Shown here: positions 54,098 through 62,967 of the stretch, one piece after another
Numbering within the stretch: position 1 is the stretch's first letter
How the letters are laid out: every line of letters begins with the position of its first letter
The notes under the pieces: generated by a model
Seen by the model: only the letters and a program-made list of their open reading frames with translations
Database searches by the model: none
Told to the model about the DNA's origin: nothing
Position numbers and translations under genes: made by a program
Source of the DNA: Irineochytrium annulatum
Taxonomy: Eukaryota > Chytridiomycota > Chytridiomycetes > Chytridiales > Chytridiaceae
Direction: 5' to 3'
DNA: 64,000 nt
Assembly (NCBI GenBank): GCA_027600665.1
Contig: JADGJL010000001.1
Span: 62,001 to 126,000 of the forward strand

Positions 54098-55204
54098 TTA
54101 ACGAACAGAGCCACCAAATACGAGTGTATTACTCAAAAGTCGACCTGGTGAGGTCAGCATTTTGCCCCCGGCATACATGCCTGAGGATGCGCCACCATCC
54201 AGATTCATGGCCTGCTTCGCACCAAGCTTTTGCATCACCGCTGCCCACTCCTTGATTGTTGCTCCGGAAACGGTAGCCAGCATAACAGAACCGTCCGCCA
54301 TGATTGCGATACCACTTCTGGCTCCGGAAGCATTAAGAATCTTGGCATCCTTGAAACCTTCACTCGTCGGATTTACAGCTACCTTGCCGTCTTTCACCAG
54401 ACGCGGACCTGCTCCCACAGCGGTCACCACATCTTGCCAAGGAATCTCTTTACCTGCTGCGTTCGTATATTTGTAATTCATTTCTACGGTTGAACCAACG
54501 GTGAAACGATCTGAAGAGGACTTTTGGTTGCCTGTGAAGACCAGCACAGAGCCATTCTTAGGAATGGCTACATTGGTGTTAGGCACTTTTTTAGTCACGA
54601 TGCCTTTCTCCATGACTACTGCAGTACCACCTTTGAACCCGACTGTCGCACCTCGTTCAGGTGTATACAGCATCGTAATGCTTGCATTCGCAGAGGGTGT
54701 TCGATTAATAAATGTCGCATACCAACTGCGTGATTTGCCTTTTGTATCTGTTACTTTACCTGTCAAACTCACCTGAAGTGAATCCATGATCGCCGAGCCA
54801 TCTTCCTTAAATCCGATGGATGTTCCGTATCTTCCAATATGTATGACCTTACCATTTGCTATTAACATGCCGTATGGATCTGGTGCTCCGTTATATGCTT
54901 CGAAAAATGCTCCATTAATGGCTGCTTGTGCACCATAGGCTTTCACAATCGATGGCAATGTAGCCGTCTGGCCAACTTGCTTCTTCGCGAGTCCCACGGT
55001 AACCGGTGTTCCCTTCGGAATCGAAACGGTCTGTACGGTAAAATTACGTCCTGCTGCTTTTACTTTCTGTACTTTGGTGCTAATTGCTGCTTTGGCATCC
55101 ACTGTCTGTGGCGCACTTACTGCTCCCGAAAGAATTATTGGCAAGGCCAGGACGAGGGCCATAGCCCCTGTCCACCACTTTTTTCCTGATCGTACGTTCT
55201 TCAT
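54098..55204 (-). CDS. secreted phosphodiester glycosidase family protein (NAGPA domain)
   Basis: 368 residues. Signal peptide at 1-32 (KKWWTGAMALVLALPIILSGAVSA), then one NAGPA domain: AINGAFFEAYNGAPDPYG near 95-112 and NLDGGASSGMYAGGK near 340-354. A different subgroup from the protein at 9931-10995. It probably acts outside the cell on wall or polysaccharide phosphodiesters (inference). Its ribosome site overlaps the stop of the exonuclease gene, so they are coupled although their functions look unrelated. Confidence 0.86.
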   Translation of the reverse strand: MKNVRSGKKWWTGAMALVLALPIILSGAVSAPQTVDAKAAISTKVQKVKAAGRNFTVQTVSIPKGTPVTVGLAKKQVGQTATLPSIVKAYGAQAAINGAFFEAYNGAPDPYGMLIANGKVIHIGRYGTSIGFKEDGSAIMDSLQVSLTGKVTDTKGKSRSWYATFINRTPSANASITMLYTPERGATVGFKGGTAVVMEKGIVTKKVPNTNVAIPKNGSVLVFTGNQKSSSDRFTVGSTVEMNYKYTNAAGKEIPWQDVVTAVGAGPRLVKDGKVAVNPTSEGFKDAKILNASGARSGIAIMADGSVMLATVSGATIKEWAAVMQKLGAKQAMNLDGGASSGMYAGGKMLTSPGRLLSNTLVFGGSVR

Positions 55205-55209
55205 GTTGC

Positions 55210-56103
55210 TCACCCTATTGCCACTCCCATCCAAGAGCCGAGGCTCTTCATCTCAAGTTGTTCAAACTTGTCCATCACCATATCCGGATCAAGACGCAAT
55301 TCACAGATATCCAGCGCACAGGCAACCGGAACAGCACAATGAATCTCTGCCAGTTTGCGGGACAGATGAAGCATGTCCAGATCATTCTCAATCTTGTTAC
55401 GCACCGAAGGGGTCAGTTTATCCATGTTGCTCAAAATCCCTTCAATGGAGCCATATTCCTGTACAAGCTTCAACGCTGTTTTCTCACCAATTCCCCGTAC
55501 TCCGGGATAGTTGTCACTGGCATCTCCCATCAGACCCTTCATGTCAATGACTTGACGAGGTGTCAGTTGTTTCTCTGCCATGAGCGTTTCAGGATTGTAC
55601 ACCATGTAGTTGCCATGGCCTTTTTTCATAATAATGATACTCGTGCGATCATTAATCAGTTGCAACATGTCGTGGTCACCCGTCAGTACCATAACATTCA
55701 TATCTGTCTCTTCGGTATAATACTTAGCAAGCGTCCCGATGCAATCGTCAGCTTCGAATCCTTGTGCACCTATATTCGGAATACCCAGGCTATCCATGAC
55801 TTCACGAATCAGGGCGAACTGGGGAATCAGGTCGTCCGGAGCTTCAGACCGGTTGCCTTTGTAGGCTGCATATTCTTCACCGCGGAACGTCTTACCGCCC
55901 ATATCCCAACAACATACGACATGACTTGGCCCAAAAGTCTGAACCGCATCCCAGAAATAACGGATAAATCCGTAGACTGCGTTGGTAGGCAATCCTGCCT
56001 TTGTACGTCTGATATATCCGCTTGCAGATGTCGCATAAAAAGCACGGAACAACACCGCCATACCGTCCACCAGCAACAAAGTAGGTTCATTACGTTGATT
56101 CAC
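55210..56103 (-). CDS. 5'-3' exonuclease (flap endonuclease family, YpcP-like)
   Basis: 297 residues, the size of stand-alone bacterial 5'-3' exonucleases. Metal-binding acidic residues visible in LLLVDGMAVLFRAFYA, CCWDMGGKTFR, FEADDCIGTLAKYY and TGDHDMLQLI; helix-hairpin-helix GDASDNYPGVRGIGEKTA. It removes RNA primers and flaps, as the N-terminal domain of DNA polymerase I does. Start: an extended -10 (TGCTATAAT, 56161-56166) predicts transcription from about 56154, leaving ATG 56136 or GTG 56103. GTG 56103 is preferred because AGGAG lies upstream of it (13 nt, somewhat far). Confidence 0.87.
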   Translation of the reverse strand: MNQRNEPTLLLVDGMAVLFRAFYATSASGYIRRTKAGLPTNAVYGFIRYFWDAVQTFGPSHVVCCWDMGGKTFRGEEYAAYKGNRSEAPDDLIPQFALIREVMDSLGIPNIGAQGFEADDCIGTLAKYYTEETDMNVMVLTGDHDMLQLINDRTSIIIMKKGHGNYMVYNPETLMAEKQLTPRQVIDMKGLMGDASDNYPGVRGIGEKTALKLVQEYGSIEGILSNMDKLTPSVRNKIENDLDMLHLSRKLAEIHCAVPVACALDICELRLDPDMVMDKFEQLEMKSLGSWMGVAIG

Positions 56104-56160
56104 TTGAATTTGTTCTCTCCTATCCTGATCTAGCATATAAAATACGAAACTAATTCTATC

Positions 56161-56166
56161 ATTATA
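56161..56166 (-). promoter_or_regulatory. extended -10 promoter of the exonuclease gene
   Basis: Minus strand TGCTATAAT, an extended -10; -35 weak. Confidence 0.5.
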
Positions 56167-56195
56167 GCATAGTTCCGCCAACCATCGTTCAGCCA

Positions 56196-56228
56196 AAAAA
56201 GCCCTGAATTTTGAACAATTCAAGGCTG
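56196..56228 (-). terminator. terminator after the YusI-like gene
   Basis: Minus strand: AGCCTTGAATT pairs with AATTCAGGGCT (one mismatch), then TTTTTTGG. Confidence 0.8.
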
Positions 56229-56241
56229 GTATTCAGCACGC

Positions 56242-56607
56242 TTATGCGTTATTCCATTCCTGCTCGAACGTTTCTTCCTTGAAACCAACTGTCACCTTTT
56301 CTCCATCCGTAACGATCGGACGTTTGATCAACCGACCATTGGAAGCCAACAAACGAATCTGTTCATCAGCGGACATGCCTGGCAGCTTGTCCTTCAATTG
56401 TTGCTCTTTGTACACTTCCCCGCTCGTATTAAAGAACTTTTTCACCTCGAGCCCGCTTTTCTGGATCAATTCTGTTAGTTCAGATTCTGATGGTGGTGTG
56501 TCAAAAATGGGGATTAGCTCCAGCTCATGTCCTTGCGCTTCAAGCCACTTTACAGCTTTGCGGCATGTGCCGCATTTGGCATATTGATATACTTTTAAGT
56601 TGCTCAT
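56242..56607 (-). CDS. ArsC/Spx-family thioredoxin-fold protein, YusI-like
   Basis: 121 residues. Redox pair Cys12-x2-Cys15 (KCGTCRK) at the start of the fold, then FFNTSGEVYKE and LIKRPIVTDGEKVTVGF, which match YusI of B. subtilis closely. Annotated as arsenate reductase family, but this subgroup lacks proof of arsenate activity and also lacks Spx-specific features. Single gene with its own terminator. Confidence 0.85.
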   Translation of the reverse strand: MSNLKVYQYAKCGTCRKAVKWLEAQGHELELIPIFDTPPSESELTELIQKSGLEVKKFFNTSGEVYKEQQLKDKLPGMSADEQIRLLASNGRLIKRPIVTDGEKVTVGFKEETFEQEWNNA

Positions 56608-57051
56608 TTATTTACCTCCAAATGCTCCGGTTTCGTGTGGCTCCGGTTTCGACTTCTCGCTTCCCTTGGTTTGCTTCGCAAATCCAAAAGTCGCTCCAAA
56701 TCGATACCATCGCCATGTAATTTTACTGATTTTTTGCGAATGTGTTCAAAAACACTCATTCGCTATATTTTTTGGGTCAAAGTCTTACAGCTTTTATATC
56801 CTTAAAAGCTTTTGAGATTTGAATTCATGAAATATTTAACATGAAATGGGTAAACATCAACACATTAAACCATAAAGATTAGCCTACGGCATGTTGTTCG
56901 AGTGCATTATAGCACCCCTCACAATGGAATAGCTTACTAGCGTTGAAACTTAAGCAGAAAGGGCCTAGCAAGATGGACCGTACAAAAAGCTACGACACCT
57001 ACTACACAGAGGGCGTATCTAAGGAAATCTAAGAGCCTCGTTGCAGGCTTC
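56608..57051. other. 444-bp intergenic region
   Basis: No gene recognised. Near the left end GCTCCGGTTTCG occurs twice, 18 bp apart (from 56622 and 56640). A weak hairpin AGCCT/AGGCT at 57028-57045 may be the end of the pseudouridine synthase transcript (T-run poor). Otherwise nothing stands out. Confidence 0.4.
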
Positions 57052-58035
57052 CTACAATTCTTCTCTGGGAGCTGCATCATCATTCAAACGATTCTCTAGC
57101 GCGGCCATATCTGCTGGCAAAGGGGCATGGAACGTCATGCGTTCCTGTAGAATTGGATGCTCAAACGTCAATTCGCAGGCGTGTAAGGCTTGACGTTCGA
57201 TCCAGCTATCCCGTTCTTCCCGAACAGCCATGGCCTGCTCATTGATCTCATGCTCAGGTAGTGTCTTGTACATCCGATCTCCGATCAACGGGCAACCGAT
57301 GGACGTCATATGTACCCGGATCTGGTGGGTTCTTCCACTTTCCAGCTTGAGACTTACTGCACTGGCGGTGCCCTCTGCCCAACGTGTTAACGTCGTATAC
57401 AACGTTCTCGCCGCGTAACCATCAGGCGTTACAATTCGGCGGTGTGGCTCTTCAGGATCCCTGTCAATCGGCCCATCCACTGACCCTTGTTCCGGGACGG
57501 GGCTACCGTGTACAAACGCAATATATTTCTTATCTACCGTCCCTGCAATCATCTGTTCAGATACGTGCTGGTGCACATACGGGTTCTTGGCTATAGCCAG
57601 CACACCTGACGTTTCCTGATCAAGACGATGAATTGGTCTAAACCGGAATCGCTCACCCTTGGATTTCCAGTAATGAACGACTCCATTCGCCAAAGTACCT
57701 GTGTAATGTCCATGTGTCGGATGAACGATGATGCCTGCATCCTTGTTGACAACAAGTAAGTGCTCATCTTCATACAGAACGGTAAAGGGGATAGGTTCAG
57801 GCAAAATATCATCCGATTCCTCTTGCTCCATCCGAACTTCAACGACATCACCTGCAGCTACCTTGACGCTAATGTATACGCGCTCCCCATTAAGCATAAC
57901 GCCTTGTTCCGTCAGCTTGATTTTGGACAAGAGCTTGCGGGACACCAGCAGCCGCCGCTGAAGCACGGTCTTCAGAAGCCAGCCATCTTCTTGCTCGGTC
58001 ACCGTGTAGACAATGGGCGAATAGTATTGGCTCAT
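57052..58035 (-). CDS. RluA-family pseudouridine synthase
   Basis: 327 residues. S4-like RNA-binding N-terminus (LLVSRKLLSKIKLTEQG), then the pseudouridine synthase domain with catalytic Asp139 in HRLDQETSG and LESGRTHQIRVHM. It isomerises uridines in rRNA or tRNA; the exact target (RluD- or YlyB-type) is not clear. Overlaps the adenosyltransferase gene by 4 bp (ATGA), so the two are one operon. Confidence 0.9.
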   Translation of the reverse strand: MSQYYSPIVYTVTEQEDGWLLKTVLQRRLLVSRKLLSKIKLTEQGVMLNGERVYISVKVAAGDVVEVRMEQEESDDILPEPIPFTVLYEDEHLLVVNKDAGIIVHPTHGHYTGTLANGVVHYWKSKGERFRFRPIHRLDQETSGVLAIAKNPYVHQHVSEQMIAGTVDKKYIAFVHGSPVPEQGSVDGPIDRDPEEPHRRIVTPDGYAARTLYTTLTRWAEGTASAVSLKLESGRTHQIRVHMTSIGCPLIGDRMYKTLPEHEINEQAMAVREERDSWIERQALHACELTFEHPILQERMTFHAPLPADMAALENRLNDDAAPREEL

Positions 58036-58607
58036 TCTTTGCGGCGGAAGACTTTTTTGCTCCGCACATATTCAATATCGGCCACCTGTTGTCTCGCGTT
58101 GGCCGTCCGTGCAACCACGAAGAAATAATCAGACAGTCGGTTTAGATACCGCCGTACAGACGGATTAATATCCGTATGTTGTCCCAGTGTTACCGTGCGA
58201 CGTTCTGCGCGGCGACATACGGTACGGCATACGTGCAAAGCAGAGGATAACTGGCTGCCACCTGGAATAATGAAGCGTTCCACTTTCGGATTCTCTGCAT
58301 CATACTGGTCAATCCATTGCTCCAGACGTGTGACCATTTCATCTCTCACCTTATATTTAGTCTCACTAATCTTCACGAAGGCCAGATCCGACCCGCAATC
58401 GAACAATTCCTGCTGCACTTCCAGCAGATGTTCACGCAGATCGTCGAATTCGCCCTGAGCCGAGTCAATAAGGCTAATCGCCTGACCGACAAAACAGTTC
58501 AATTCATCAATCGTACCATAAGCCTCTACTCGGTCATCATCCTTAATGACACGTCCACCAATAACCGAGGTCTGACCTTCGTCACCTGTTCGTGTATATA
58601 TGCCCAT
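58032..58607 (-). CDS. PduO-type cob(I)alamin adenosyltransferase
   Basis: 191 residues. IYTRTGDEGQTSVIGG at the start is the ATP-binding signature, with YGTIDELNCFVGQA and the C-terminal VCRRAERRTV and LNRLSDYFFVVAR. It adds the adenosyl group to cobalamin or cobinamide. Start at 58607 has GGAGGG. Together with CobU at 59451 it points to corrinoid salvage. The order of genes with a pseudouridine synthase is unusual functionally but conserved coupling is clear. Confidence 0.93.
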   Translation of the reverse strand: MGIYTRTGDEGQTSVIGGRVIKDDDRVEAYGTIDELNCFVGQAISLIDSAQGEFDDLREHLLEVQQELFDCGSDLAFVKISETKYKVRDEMVTRLEQWIDQYDAENPKVERFIIPGGSQLSSALHVCRTVCRRAERRTVTLGQHTDINPSVRRYLNRLSDYFFVVARTANARQQVADIEYVRSKKVFRRKE

Positions 58608-58757
58608 CGTTATCCCTCCAATTGTTAATATCATTAATGAATACGGGAATGCTATTTTTTCAGAAACCAGTTTCTCGCTGTACACGTATATAAGAATTGG
58701 TGTGCTCTGCCGAGTATACGACAAATCGAAGGAAACCAAAAGCAAAGGGAGACGATT

Positions 58758-59369
58758 GTGCAAAACTGGATAACCGATTTCATGGAACAATACGGCTACA
58801 TAGGCATTGCACTCATTATTGCTCTTGAGAATGTATTCCCCCCGATTCCATCCGAAATCATCTTGCCCTTTGGCGGTTTCATGACCACTTACACCAGTCT
58901 AACTCTTCCAGGGGTTATTATCGCTGCTACCATCGGCTCCGTCCTTGGTGCTGTCATGCTGTATGGTATTGGTCTGCTCATTGACGTCGAGCGCCTTGAG
59001 AAAATTGTGGAACGTTGGGGACATGTGCTACGCATCAAAAAAGAGGATATTCACCGTGTCGATGCATGGTTTGACAAATATGGCATGTGGACCGTATTAT
59101 TCTGCCGAATGGTTCCCCTCGTACGTAGTCTTATCTCCATTCCGGCAGGCATGTCCAATATGAAATTTGGTTTATTCCTTCTCTTTACAACCATTGGTAC
59201 ATTGATCTGGAATGTCATTCTTGTCTGCGTCGGTGCTGCGCTTGGCGCATCGTGGGAGAGCATTTTGCACTTTATGGACGTCTATTCCATCGTGGTGTAC
59301 GTCATGCTAGCCATTATTGTTATCGGATGTATCATCTGGTGGATCAGACGTAGCAAAAAGAAAAAATAA
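58758..59369 (+). CDS. DedA-family membrane protein
   Basis: 203 residues, four or five membrane helices. The DedA signature ENVFPPIPSEIILPFGGF is at 25-42 and FCRMVPLVRSLISIPAGMS near 115-133. DedA proteins move lipids such as undecaprenyl phosphate across the membrane and keep the proton motive force. GTG start at 58758 with AAGGGAG before it. Divergent from the adenosyltransferase operon. Confidence 0.92.
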   Translation: MQNWITDFMEQYGYIGIALIIALENVFPPIPSEIILPFGGFMTTYTSLTLPGVIIAATIGSVLGAVMLYGIGLLIDVERLEKIVERWGHVLRIKKEDIHRVDAWFDKYGMWTVLFCRMVPLVRSLISIPAGMSNMKFGLFLLFTTIGTLIWNVILVCVGAALGASWESILHFMDVYSIVVYVMLAIIVIGCIIWWIRRSKKKK

Positions 59370-59383
59370 AGACGATGATTAAA

Positions 59384-59427
59384 TAAAGCCTCCTCGCCAC
59401 CCATTCGTGGTTAAGGAGGCTTCTTTA
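59384..59427. terminator. bidirectional terminator between dedA-like gene and cobU
   Basis: AAGCCTCCT and AGGAGGCTT arms around a loop; T-rich on the right (CTTTATG) and AAATAAA on the left. Confidence 0.75.
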
Positions 59428-59450
59428 TGTCACCCGTTTATGTCATCTCA

Positions 59451-59993
59451 CTATCGTTCATCTTCATTTCGCATGCCCTGACTCTTAAGATCGATAGCCA
59501 GACCAGATACCAGCATGTACATCTTTTCAGCATGTATCTGCAGCATCCGGTTAACCGAAGCCATTCTCGCTGTAAATATTCGTTCTTCCTCGGTAGGATG
59601 TAATGTGCCATGCATTTCATTGGTAATCACAAGCAGCTTCCCCTGATAAGATAATAACGCATCAAGCAAAAGCTGTGTCTCTGATCGCTGCTGATTCAGA
59701 TCCTCGGTTGCTCTGAAACTGGTAGCCATCCAGGAGGTCAAACTATCTACAATTACAATTCGCTGATCCGCCAAAAACAGATTGGATTCCCGATTAATCT
59801 GGGTGATCACCTCTGTCAGATGCTGACCGTTCCCGGCATGAATGGCACGATAATGAGCGGATGGCAATTCGGGAATAACGGGATCATGATCACCAGTGGA
59901 TAAATATACACCCTCCCGGCTAATCCCGGCTGCGTACTTGAGGGCAAACCGGGTTTTACCACTACCTATGCCGCCTGTGACCGTAATCAGCAA
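59451..59993 (-). CDS. cobU: adenosylcobinamide kinase / guanylyltransferase
   Basis: 180 residues. P-loop GGIGSGKT at 7-14; His47 in SAHYRAIHAG is near where CobU takes the guanylyl group. NEMHGTLHPT replaces the usual NEVG-G-xP motif near 123-132, so the guanylyltransferase half may be divergent. It acts in the nucleotide-loop step of cobalamin salvage. TTG start at 59993 with AAGGAGGG seven bases upstream. Follows the lipoprotein gene by 37 bp. Confidence 0.8.
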   Translation of the reverse strand: MLITVTGGIGSGKTRFALKYAAGISREGVYLSTGDHDPVIPELPSAHYRAIHAGNGQHLTEVITQINRESNLFLADQRIVIVDSLTSWMATSFRATEDLNQQRSETQLLLDALLSYQGKLLVITNEMHGTLHPTEEERIFTARMASVNRMLQIHAEKMYMLVSGLAIDLKSQGMRNEDER

Positions 59994-60030
59994 TCCGCTT
60001 CCCTCCTTCCATAGCCATTCTGAATTTTCT

Positions 60031-60582
60031 TTACTCTGTCAGCGCCTTCAGCACTTTCTTGGATTCTTCGACATTGGAAGATGACACTGGAATGGTAGCG
60101 AACAGATTGCTCGCAGCATATTCTACATCTTTAAACATTTTCATATCTTCGAGCGGAATGCCGTAAAGATGTGATTCTTGTTTGATATCTGAACCTCCAT
60201 CTCCTTCACCCTTCTCTACCAATACTCCACCCTCAAATACACCCCGTTCAAACTTCTTGGGGTCAAAAGTATCATCCAGCGGAATATTGGAACCATTACT
60301 TCCATATTGTTTCATGTCAGATTCAGGCAAAATGAAGATATCATGTCCTCCAGCTGCATACTCGACCATAATTTTCTGAACATCATACATCGCACTGGTG
60401 ATCACTTCCACCTTGGGTTCCTCGCCCAGTTTCTGTTGCAGATTAGCCTGTAACTGTTCTGAGATTACAGATGGATTTCCTTGGTTATCAATGATAAAAA
60501 TGGAAAAACCATCTTTACCACCACAACCAGCAAGCAGAAAAACAATAGAAACGATCGCAGTAAGCCCCCAAAATCTCTTCAT
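60031..60582 (-). CDS. small lipoprotein, unknown function
   Basis: 183 residues. Lipoprotein signal peptide with lipobox LAGC (Cys20). The rest (SIFIIDNQGNPSVISEQL, GGHDIFILPESDM, YGIPLEDMKMF) has the flavour of a truncated solute-binding or regulatory protein but I do not recognise a family. Upstream of cobU in the same direction, so it may be part of corrinoid handling (weak inference). GGGGGAACT ribosome site. Confidence 0.7.
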   Translation of the reverse strand: MKRFWGLTAIVSIVFLLAGCGGKDGFSIFIIDNQGNPSVISEQLQANLQQKLGEEPKVEVITSAMYDVQKIMVEYAAGGHDIFILPESDMKQYGSNGSNIPLDDTFDPKKFERGVFEGGVLVEKGEGDGGSDIKQESHLYGIPLEDMKMFKDVEYAASNLFATIPVSSSNVEESKKVLKALTE

Positions 60583-60679
60583 TCCAGTTCCCCCTTTAGT
60601 CTCCTACGTCCAATATATCACAATTGTTCCACGCAAAAAAATAACCTGTTTTATCGAGGGATCACCCTGCCTTAGCACA

Positions 60680-60712
60680 CAAAAAAAAAGAAGACCCTCT
60701 CAGGTCTCCCTC
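60680..60712 (-). terminator. terminator after the Spo0E-like gene
   Basis: Minus strand: GAGACC and GGGTCTTC pair across a short loop and run into a 10-base T tract. Confidence 0.75.
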
Positions 60713-60752
60713 TCTAATTCGATTAATGAAACGTTTCAATCCGGCATAAACG

Positions 60753-61019
60753 TTATTTTGCTTTGATCGGGTTAGCCTTCATATACTCATTAATCTTTAA
60801 ATCCAGCAAACTGCTGATTTCAATTACAATATCGGATGTGAATGATTTCTCTTCGAGGAAGATCTGTTCCATCTTGCGACGAAGCATATGAATTTCATCT
60901 TCCAAGGAAATGTCATGCAAAGATGCGTTATCGGGTTTCACCGACCATCGGTCGCCATGATCGCCTTCTGCCAGAACGTGCCCACGATTCGTCGGTAAAT
61001 CATATTCAACACAAAACAA
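60753..61019 (-). CDS. Spo0E-like aspartyl-phosphate phosphatase
   Basis: 88 residues. The C-terminal half (LEDEIHMLRRKMEQIF, then IVIEISSLLDLKINEYMK) fits the Spo0E helical-hairpin pattern, with Asp73 at the place of the D in SQELD. Such proteins dephosphorylate Spo0A~P and delay sporulation. The SQEL residues are changed to SSLL, so activity is uncertain, and the N-terminal 35 residues are an unusual extension. TTG start at 61019 with AAGGAGGGG six bases upstream. Two palindromes lie in its promoter and leader. Confidence 0.72.
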   Translation of the reverse strand: MFCVEYDLPTNRGHVLAEGDHGDRWSVKPDNASLHDISLEDEIHMLRRKMEQIFLEEKSFTSDIVIEISSLLDLKINEYMKANPIKAK

Positions 61020-61032
61020 AGCTAACCCCTCC

Positions 61033-61084
61033 TTGGAAAAATGTTTTCCAAATATATGAAAACTTATTTCAAATTGAAATTATA
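61033..61084 (-). promoter_or_regulatory. promoter region with two palindromes before the Spo0E-like gene
   Basis: -10 TATAAT at 61079-61084 on the minus strand. ATTTCAAATTGAAAT (61066-61080, perfect 7-1-7) covers the expected start, and TTGGAAAA-ATG-TTTTCCAA (61033-61051, perfect 8-3-8) ends at the ribosome site. The first may be an operator; the second may act as operator or as an mRNA hairpin shielding the ribosome site. Confidence 0.45.
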
Positions 61085-61162
61085 TCACATTATTTTGTAA
61101 AAGAAAGTTATTTTTTTTCAACGATAACAATGCCATATTTGTAAAAAGATTCTACTTTAGTA

Positions 61163-62371
61163 TTAACCCTCTTTTTGCAGTTTGTAAACAAAGTTTCCGA
61201 TTCGTTCCAAAGCTTCATTCAATTGGGTTACAGAAGTAGCATAAGAACAGCGCAAGAAGCCTTCACCCTGAGGGCCAAAAACATTGCCGGGAACAGCAGC
61301 AACTTTATTCTCCGTTAACAATCGCTCAGCAAACAGGTCGGAACTCATACCTGTCTTTTGAATACTCGGGAATGCATAGAATGCTCCCTGAGGTTCATGA
61401 CAATCAAGTCCAATATCCCTGAATCCCTGCACAATTAAACGTCTACGCTGATTATACGATTCTACCATCCGATCTTTCTCACCCAAACCGTTCGTCAATG
61501 CCTCAAGTGCAGCAACCTGACCCATGGCCGGTGCACACATTACTGTATACTGATGGATTTTGAGCATGGCTGCAATAAGTTCAGGATGACCACACATGTA
61601 ACCGATCCGCCAACCTGTCATTGCAAATGCCTTCGAAAATCCGCTTACGAGAATTGTTCGCTCCTTCATGTCAGGAATAGCTGCAAAGCTAACATGTTTT
61701 TGTGTATACGTCAATTCAGCATAGATTTCATCAGCGATTACAATCAGATCATGCTTTTTAATCACTTCAGCAATCGGCAGCCACTCTTCATACGTCATGA
61801 TGGCCCCAGTGGGATTACTCGGATAACACAGAATAACCACTTTCGACTTCGGTGTGATGCCAGCTTCAAGTGCTTCGGCCGTTAACTTGAACTGATCTTT
61901 TGCGTAGGTTTCAACCCCAACCGGTATACCGCCACCGATTGAAGCGATTGGTGAATAAGCCACGTAGGAAGGTTCAGGAATGAGAATCTCGTCGCCAGGT
62001 ACGATTAACGCGCGCAAAGCCAGATCAATCGCTTCACTGCCACCCACGGTGACAATAATCTCATCCTTGGGATCGTATTTGGTATCAAACTGAGTATCCA
62101 GATATTCACTGATGGCTTCTCTCAACTTCGGCATACCTGCGTTGGATGTGTAACTGGTCATACCTCTTTCCAGCGAGTAGACACAGGCTTCACGCATATG
62201 CCAAGGTGTAACAAAATCAGGTTCACCCACACCCAATGTAATAATATCCTTGTTGTCCCCAACCAGATCAAAAAATTTACGAATTCCGGATGGAGGTATC
62301 TGCTGCACGAGGGGTGCCAGATAAGTTGTCATTTTCTTATTGTTCCCGGTTGTCTGTTCATTCACTATCAT
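61163..62371 (-). CDS. alaT: class I aminotransferase, AlaT-like
   Basis: 402 residues. PLP aminotransferase: LGVGEPDFVTP, YPSNPTGA, DEIYAEL and PLP lysine Lys247 in SGFSKAFAMTGWR. Lying 13 bp after an AlaR-like regulator, it corresponds to the alaRT pair of B. subtilis, in which AlaT makes alanine from pyruvate. Other transaminase roles are possible. Ribosome site AAAGGAAG. Confidence 0.87.
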   Translation of the reverse strand: MIVNEQTTGNNKKMTTYLAPLVQQIPPSGIRKFFDLVGDNKDIITLGVGEPDFVTPWHMREACVYSLERGMTSYTSNAGMPKLREAISEYLDTQFDTKYDPKDEIIVTVGGSEAIDLALRALIVPGDEILIPEPSYVAYSPIASIGGGIPVGVETYAKDQFKLTAEALEAGITPKSKVVILCYPSNPTGAIMTYEEWLPIAEVIKKHDLIVIADEIYAELTYTQKHVSFAAIPDMKERTILVSGFSKAFAMTGWRIGYMCGHPELIAAMLKIHQYTVMCAPAMGQVAALEALTNGLGEKDRMVESYNQRRRLIVQGFRDIGLDCHEPQGAFYAFPSIQKTGMSSDLFAERLLTENKVAAVPGNVFGPQGEGFLRCSYATSVTQLNEALERIGNFVYKLQKEG

Positions 62372-62384
62372 GACACATCTTCCT

Positions 62385-62885
62385 TTACGGCGAGATCATG
62401 AGACGGTTGTCTTCTTGATGGTCTTCAAAGATAATCCCGTCCTGCTTATATTTTTTAAGTATAAAATTCGTTTTGGTTGAAAGTACAGAGTCTATCGGAG
62501 ACAGTTTCTCCGACACAAAATTAGCGACTTCACGCAGGTTGCCACCTTCCACTTCAACGAGCAGATCGTATGCACCTGACATGAGATATACGGATTTCAC
62601 TTGCGGATAGAGATAAATGCGCTCGGCAATCCCTTCAAAGCCACGACCACGCTCCGGCGTGATCTGAACCTCAATCAGGGCGGTTACTTTTTCATCATCT
62701 ATTTTGCTCCAGTTCACGACAGTTGCGTATTTCACGATGACGTGGTCTTGTTCAAGCTGTGCCACCGCATTTTTGATCTTGTCTTCCGACTCCCCCAGCA
62801 GCGTCGACAGCAGTGTGGGAGTCCTTCTCGCGTCTTCCTTCAACAGATCCAGAACTTTTAATTGCAGATCGTTCAAATCTTTCAT
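62385..62885 (-). CDS. alaR: Lrp/AsnC-family regulator, AlaR-like
   Basis: 166 residues. N-terminal helix-turn-helix (LKVLDLLKEDARRTPTLLST) and a C-terminal ligand-binding ACT-like domain (VTALIEVQITPERGRGFE, VYLMSGAYDLLVEVEG). First gene of the alaR-alaT operon; in Bacillus AlaR activates alaT. GGAGGG ribosome site. Confidence 0.87.
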   Translation of the reverse strand: MKDLNDLQLKVLDLLKEDARRTPTLLSTLLGESEDKIKNAVAQLEQDHVIVKYATVVNWSKIDDEKVTALIEVQITPERGRGFEGIAERIYLYPQVKSVYLMSGAYDLLVEVEGGNLREVANFVSEKLSPIDSVLSTKTNFILKKYKQDGIIFEDHQEDNRLMISP

Positions 62886-62967
62886 GGTTTTCCCTCCAGC
62901 GTCATACAGGTTCCTGAAAATGAATTAATACTTATATTACATGAATTTAACGTTGATGCATAGACAA

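Noticed and set aside
56600..56815. 71-codon frame in the gap between the YusI-like gene and the pseudouridine synthase gene
   Set aside because: No ribosome site, begins inside the leader of the divergent gene, composition not protein-like.
60727..60738. TGAAACGTTTCA, a LacI-operator-like palindrome
   Set aside because: Lies in the 3' region of the Spo0E-like gene, with a terminator between it and the next start codon; two bases shorter than a cre site. Probably chance.
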